Source: Umbelopsis ramanniana AG
Taxonomy: Eukaryota > Mucoromycota > Umbelopsidomycetes > Umbelopsidales > Umbelopsidaceae
DNA length: 64,000 nucleotides
Direction of reading: 5' to 3'
Assembly (NCBI RefSeq): GCF_025399195.1
Contig: NW_026252127.1
Location: forward strand, 1-64,000
This document shows positions 59,365 to 64,000 of this stretch, piece by piece (position 1 is the stretch's first letter; the number at the start of each line of letters is the position of its first letter). Below the pieces are notes generated by a model. It was not told the DNA's origin. It made no database searches and saw only the letters and a program-made list of their open reading frames with translations. A program made the translations under genes and the position numbers.

Positions 59365-61369
59365 ATGGACGACGAAAAGATTACCAACTTTTGCGCAGTG
59401 ACCAGCTGTGATCCCGATATTGCTCAATCATATTTGGAGGTATAGTGCGCAGTTGAATGCCATGGTAACTGGGCTGTCAGAGATTCACACATGCCCATGC
59501 AGGTGTCCGAATGGAATGTTGAGACTGCACTGTCACTTTACTTTGAAAACAGTGGAGCTCCATTAGGTCCACCACCAACGATACCCGAATCCGACAATCC
59601 TTATTCACAGTTAGGAGAGGATTCTCTTCCTGATACGTCCGATGAAGCATTTGCAAGGCAACTGCAGGAAGAGCAATACAGCAATGAACCCAATGTGCGT
59701 GCCCCGATTGCGCCAACCACCGATGTTCTCGTCGGCGACGACGCCTTCACTTCCCATTTCGACAGACGTGCTCGTACGTACCATCACAAGCGTTGTATAC
59801 CGACTGCTTTCATCTGATATCGCTCTTTCCCTTTTAGCTCCAATTTCAAGACATCCTGTATTCAATCAAGGTGACTCGTCATCGTATGCGCCTCCCGCCC
59901 CTGAAGCTTTCCGGAATTTTGTGACTGAAATGGAATCTTTGCAAGGTACGATGGGATAGTGTATTTGGAAAGGAGCAGCCAGCCGCGGGTGATCTGGGAA
60001 GTACCCTTTTGAAGTTAACGCCTTGCTGTAGGTGGAAGGTCGCAATCACCTGCTTCGAGTGACAAGACGAAACGGTTAGCGGATTTGTTTCGACCGCCTT
60101 TCGATATTATGTATCAAGGTGATTTTGAAAATGTAAGTGAAAGGAGGTACAAAAGCATCTCAGAGCCATGGACAAGAGTCATCGATTAATCCACTGTCAC
60201 CCACAGGCACGCAACCACGCCAAAGAGAACCAAAAGTGGCTACTTGTCAACATCCAGGACCCTACTGAGTTTTCTTGCCAAGTCATGAACCGAGATCTTT
60301 GGAGCGAACAAGCAGTCAAAGATGTGATTAAGGAGTCTTTCGTCTTCTTACAGGTATGTTAATAGATTGCATAAACAGGAATTGGACGATCTACATCCAG
60401 ATGCGGCAATTTATCCATCTTTCTTAGTATGGACACGAAAGTGCCGAAGGAAAGAGATACCTCACATTTTATTCCATCGACAATTACCCCCATGTTGCCA
60501 TTATTGATGCACGAACAGGTAAGCCGGTGTCTGGAGGCTCTCCTGAGAATGTATGGGCTGCTGATATTTTGTCGGTCTCGTAGGCGAAAGAGTGAAATCA
60601 TGGAATACTCAAATGTCCGCAAGCGACTTCTTGATGAATGGTATGAATAAGTTGTCATGTGCAAGCTAAGGCATTGTATGACTCCAGTGCTCAAATGTGT
60701 ATCTTTTTAGTGACTGAATTCCTGGAAACCAAATCCAACCAGAAAACGCCCTCTACAAAGCGACCAAAGGTCGTCTCTGACATGACTGAAGAAGAGCAGC
60801 TTAATGCCGCCATAGCAGCCTCTCTCGGTAGTAGTCACAATGAAGGTGGTAGTGGAGCAGCGGATTCACCTGTAACTGAAACTCAAGAAACCGAAGTCGA
60901 TGAAGAAATTGCTGAGGAAGAACGACAAGCATCCATTATCGACACCATAGAAGCTATTAAACGTGAAGAAACAACCGACCTCAAAAACTCCACTAGGATT
61001 CAGTTCCGACTAGCAGGTATAAATTGGGGAATTCTCAACCAGAGATGCAATACACGTACTGACATTATGTTTGTTGGTTTAAAAAGATGGCTCACGTATT
61101 GTTCGAAGATTCAACAAGACGGATCCCGTTCGATATGTATTTGAATACGTCAAGGCTGAAATCCCTGATGCTGACACACGCCCGTTCGAAGTAAGTTTTC
61201 ACAGCCAGCGATGTGCCCCTGTACTTACGCATGCTCGTTAGAAGTTGCTGATCTTCTTTCTCTCCCCTTGTAGCTCATCTTCAACCGTCGGCAGTTGATA
61301 GATTTGATCGATAAAGACATTAAGGAAGCAGGGTTAGAAAATGCAGCTGTTAACTTTAACTTTTCATAA
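59365..61369 (+). CDS. UBA-UAS-UBX protein (Ubx5/UBXN7-like Cdc48 cofactor)
   Basis: Adaptor that links ubiquitinated substrates to the Cdc48/p97 ATPase. Ten exons: 59365-59439, 59503-59773, 59838-59945, 60032-60132, 60207-60353, 60428-60518, 60584-60640, 60711-61016, 61087-61190 and 61274-61369, giving 451 residues. Domains in order: UBA-like at 1-45 (KITNFCAVTSCDPDIAQSYL, WNVETALSLYFE); a DEAFARQLQEEQ stretch; a thioredoxin-like UAS domain at about 160-290 (RPPFDIMYQGDFENARNHAK, KWLLVNIQDPTEFSCQVMNR, FVFLQYGHESAEGKRY); a ubiquitin-interacting motif (TEEEQLNAAIAASLGSS); an acidic coiled coil; and a C-terminal UBX domain at about 375-451 (RIQFRLADGSRIVRRFNKTD, FEYVKAEI). The usual FPR loop of UBX domains reads RPFE here, with the Cdc48-contact residues partly changed. 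The UAS and UIM point to Ubx5/UBXN7 and not Ubx2 or p47. Confidence 0.92.
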
Positions 61370-61833
61370 AGCTGTTTGGGAATATCTATTTCTTTTTTTA
61401 TTACACAAAAAAAAAATTCGATACGCTCTCTCTTTCATCTCACCTGTCCGCTCTATATCATGATTCCCCCCTACACATCCAATACACAATTTTAAATTAC
61501 CCAACATAGCTGTTGCTCATTGTTGAAAGCCCAAGTGTCACCAGAACAGCCCGAAGCGAAAAAGGAAGAAGAATGTCAGCGAAGAAAAAACGGCCAACAC
61601 AGTTGCTCATGCTGATCATCATCAAACTTGCTATGCTCCTATTTTGGATAGCAGGGGCAGTTCCATACGCAACGTTTCAAGGAGATCAGCACAACGACTT
61701 GCAAGACAGCATGGTGAATTGGGATGGTGGTTCGCTTATGTGATTTTCGATGGCAAACAGCAAAACGTCAGGGGCGTGCTTACCCCTACTAAGAAAAAAA
61801 AAATTCGCATGGTTTGAACAGTCCCGTCGCGCC

Positions 61834-61841
61834 TATAAATA
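61834..61841 (+). promoter_or_regulatory. TATA box upstream of GC-rich element
   Basis: TATAAATA followed by a C/T-rich stretch (about 61850-61903) that would suit transcription start and leader. It does not belong to the UBX gene, which ends upstream, or to the 7TM gene, which is on the other strand and starts beyond the window. Confidence 0.55.
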
Positions 61842-61859
61842 AGGGCCCCATTTCGCCCT

Positions 61860-62204
61860 GCTCGATTTTTCTTTACTCGATTTCAATTTACTCGCTTCCT
61901 CTCGTACGTATGCTTTTCCATCTTACCGTTGTCATGTTTCTATTTCATTGACTCGTTCCCATAGAGGTCGTGCTTGATTTCAAAGTCACTTTCCCGCGCC
62001 CGAAAGGGGTGCGTTGGGTCTTTTCCCTCTCCGGTGTGGTCGACGTCTCCGTACGGTGGGTCGCCCGTGGGGATGGAGGTTTCTTTTGCCGCGTGCTGTA
62101 GGCTGACTCTGCCTCCTCCATCCCCGCCGGCGGCCCGCCCCGTCTTTGGAGGTCTTTTCCTCCTCGGCTTGCCCTTTTAAATAAACTCGGTGGTCTTTTT
62201 TTTT
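61860..62204 (+). ncRNA. Candidate structured, possibly spliced RNA
   Basis: Family not recognised. Downstream of the TATA box there is a possible intron at 61904-61964 (GTACGT donor, CATAG acceptor) and then about 200 bases far richer in G and C than the surroundings. It contains a GNRA-type hairpin (CGCGCCC-GAAA-GGGGTGCG, 61995-62013) and an exact 11-base-pair stem, GGGGATGGAGG (62069-62079) with CCTCCATCCCC (62115-62125). It ends with AATAAA at 62180-62185 and a run of nine T at 62196-62204. No long ATG-started frame fits the spliced transcript; the largest begins inside the stem and has about 36 codons. Alternatives are a solo LTR, a SINE-like element or a short protein gene on either strand (open minus frames are Arg/Gly/Pro-rich). 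I could not match SRP RNA, RNase P RNA or U3. Confidence 0.35.
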
Positions 62205-62650
62205 GGACATGACATCCCAAAAACAACAATGTGTTTGAATGATTTGCATTATTTGTTTGTGGATTTCCTCCGAGCTGGGCTGATACTATGCCCAGCTCGA
62301 ATTGGTTAAACAAGGTTTTCCAATGGTATGATGGTTGAGAACCAAACTTGTCAATGTAAATGTCTGCATTCAGTGTGACCGCGTGAAAAGTTGCATGGAT
62401 GGACGCATGCTCCCAAACTGGGATGGCTAAGAGCACCACCACCATTGACTTGCAATGTTTAACAATGTGCGTATGCTTATCTCGCAGCATTGACTGCAAA
62501 CAGTCCAGACACTGGATGCACCATCTGCCCCGTCACAGCTCAAACATGGCACAGTAATAATGAAAATTTTCAGGTAAATACAATAAAATAAATGAAACAA
62601 ACTATACACGAAGACATTGATTTCAGTACATAACATAATGTGTCTTGGTC

Positions 62651-64000
62651 CTAGACATGGCCAGGTTGGTATTTGTTGCTTTCAGTGGGCTCAATGACGG
62701 AGCCCAGCTCTTGCCACTCGCCCTCAGGCTCTGCGCCTGTGGAAAAGGTGGACTTGAACCGTGGCAGCGATGCAACAGTGAAGCGGCTTCTATTATAGGA
62801 GCTTTGTGAGGTACGATCTCTTTTCTTGAAGCAGCCGCTGAAAAGAGGAGTAAGCCAGAAAAAGTATGTATTGACGAATTCCATGGTGGTTCCAAATGCC
62901 AAAAAGTAGAATAGTGCGTCCAAACTATTGCAAAGGGAAAGGGAATCAGTACCATGATCTTTTATGGTGCTATCTTTGATTCAATAGCTGTCTCAACTTA
63001 CACGCCAATGAAAATGTTTATGCTAGCGTTGGATAAAGTGGGGTTTCTGTAGAGAGTAGGGTAAGTATCGGGTTGCAGTTACGGTTGAAAGTGAATGCTG
63101 TATCACGAACTGTTGATCATCTTTGTTACTGGCCATATCAATAACAGCTTGCACTGCGAGATTGAAAAAGACAGGAGGTTAGGACTACCAACTAACATAA
63201 ATGCTTAAAGCTCGAAGAACATGAGTGAATCACTTACGGTCCAACCAGAAAACCACTACGCTAGCAATAACGCTGCAGCACATCATACGAACAACGATTC
63301 TGTCATAGGCGATATTAGTTGAAAAAGGAAATAATGCATCAGTGTGAGGATCGAGTCGTACCTAGACTGTAAGGCCTTTTCGATTTCATTAGTGGCGGTA
63401 GGAGAATGGCGGAAAACTTTAATTTTATGTCGAACAACGGTGAAGGTAGTGTGAACTAATAATTGAAATTAGTGAGAATCAACCAAGACGTATCAATCCT
63501 GTTTGCAGATGAGTTTCACGTACACATTAATATCATGCTAACGGCGTTGAGTGAAAACTGAGCATATATAATGACAGCTGAAGAAATCAGGTGGCCATTG
63601 ACATAACAATCAAAGTATTCAAAGAGTCTGGGCGATAAAGGCAGTTTAGTTAAGCCCGCCACCAACATGAGGAAGTCAAAAAAAAAAAAAAAAAATTGGA
63701 CTTACGTCTGAGCGTTGGTATCGGGCTCATGGATGTGTTCCCAAACGAAAACCGGTATACTGCTGAGCAATGAGAGGACAACAGTGATCAAAATGTACCA
63801 CCAGAACCAGTCTCTATCCGCATTGATGTGAGGTCTATGAACTGCCATCCAGAGATTGATACAGAGCCCCAGAAGTAAGACGGATCGTGCAGTACTAATG
63901 GATTGGAACGCATATGCAGTAAACTCGCACACTCCATCAATCACAAACGCTGTAGTAGGTGTCGCCAGGATTTTCGATGCCTCTACACCCAAAAAGATGA
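62651..64000 (-). CDS. Multi-pass (7TM, GPCR-like) membrane protein, 5' end outside window
   Basis: Partial: the coding frame is still open at 64000, so the start lies beyond the right edge. Visible exons: 63706-64000 (partial), 63524-63627, 63362-63455, 63238-63299, 63111-63153, 63002-63046 and 62651-62924, about 305 residues. At least five hydrophobic segments are visible: SVLLLGLCINLWMAV, WWYILITVVLSLLSSIPVFV, LISSAVIIYAQFSLNAVSMI, RMMCCSVIASVVVFWL and ASINIFIGVLDALFYFLAFG. Loops between the third and fourth are basic (VVRHKIKVFRHSP), as in a cytosolic loop, and the C-terminal tail of about 65 residues is polar. With the missing N-terminal part, seven helices are plausible, like fungal Git3/cAMP-receptor-type GPCRs, but no diagnostic motif was found. 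Short exons (43-104 bases) break up the middle. Confidence 0.7.

Larger units (their letters stand above)
61370..62650. other. Gap between UBX gene and 7TM gene, with GC-rich element
   Basis: Tail-to-tail gap of 1.3 kb. The UBX 3' UTR probably ends within the first 100 bases (T and A runs near 61395-61420). A GC-rich element with its own TATA box fills 61832-62204 (listed). 62205-62650 is ordinary AT-rich DNA that should hold the 3' end of the 7TM gene. Confidence 0.5.

Noticed and set aside
61573-61743. Short frame with one hydrophobic helix (LLMLIIIKLAMLLFWIAGA) after the UBX gene
   Set aside because: Only 56 codons from the better ATG, no splice partner, no known family. It could be a real small membrane protein but the support is too thin.
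62741-62765. ACTTGAACC, resembling a reversed tRNA T-loop
   Set aside because: It falls inside the coding frame of the 7TM protein tail and no cloverleaf can be drawn.

Overview
This is a stretch of nuclear DNA from a filamentous fungus, most likely an early-diverging lineage such as Mucoromycota. Genes are dense, on both strands, and split by many short introns (about 50-110 bases, GT...AG with one likely GC...AG). Intergenic DNA is AT-rich with long T and A runs. Two features argue against Dikarya: an AP-4 epsilon adaptin, which yeast and most Dikarya lack, and response-regulator and SKN7-type signalling proteins with a Mucoromycota-like flavour. The species cannot be named from sequence alone. 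Exon boundaries below were read by hand from splice signals, reading frame and family similarity. Every multi-exon model given closes in frame.

Layout. From 0.5 to 12.4 kb: CCT2 (minus), the CHD1 chromatin remodeller (plus), the ubiquilin DSK2 (plus) and the anaphase-promoting-complex RING subunit APC11 (minus). From 14.2 to 22.8 kb: a stand-alone receiver-domain protein (minus), a previously hidden 100-residue membrane protein (minus) sharing a short divergent promoter with an acyl-CoA thioesterase (plus), the D-lactate dehydrogenase DLD1 (plus) and a large BTB-BTB-CAP-Gly protein (minus). From 24.4 to 33.2 kb: GET2/CAMLG (plus), a mitochondrial ribosomal protein (minus), a type II membrane glycosyltransferase-like protein (plus), phosphoglucomutase (minus) and transaldolase (plus). 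From 34.7 to 42.2 kb: an F-box/cysteine-rich protein (plus), a weak two-exon candidate gene, cysteine desulfurase NFS1 (plus) and a Rho-type DH-PH GEF (minus). From 44.5 to 64 kb: AP-4 epsilon (plus), an MCM1/SRF-type MADS-box factor (minus), SKN7 (minus), a RING/acidic E3-like protein (plus), AP-3 delta (plus), a UBX-domain Cdc48 cofactor (plus), a GC-rich structured element with its own TATA box, and a 7TM-like protein (minus) that runs off the right edge.

Functional themes. Most genes are conserved housekeeping genes: protein folding and quality control (CCT2, DSK2, UBX protein, GET2), ubiquitin ligation (APC11, RING protein, F-box protein), vesicle coats (AP-3, AP-4), carbon metabolism (PGM, TAL1, DLD1, thioesterase) and mitochondrial Fe-S cluster and ribosome biogenesis (NFS1, ribosomal protein). 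Two genes worth reading together are the neighbouring MADS-box and SKN7 genes, whose yeast counterparts Mcm1 and Skn7 cooperate. The least explained pieces are the GC-rich hairpin element at 61.83-62.20 kb, the small membrane protein at 15.3-15.8 kb, the BTB-CAP-Gly fusion and the imperfect repeat at 42.75-42.86 kb.
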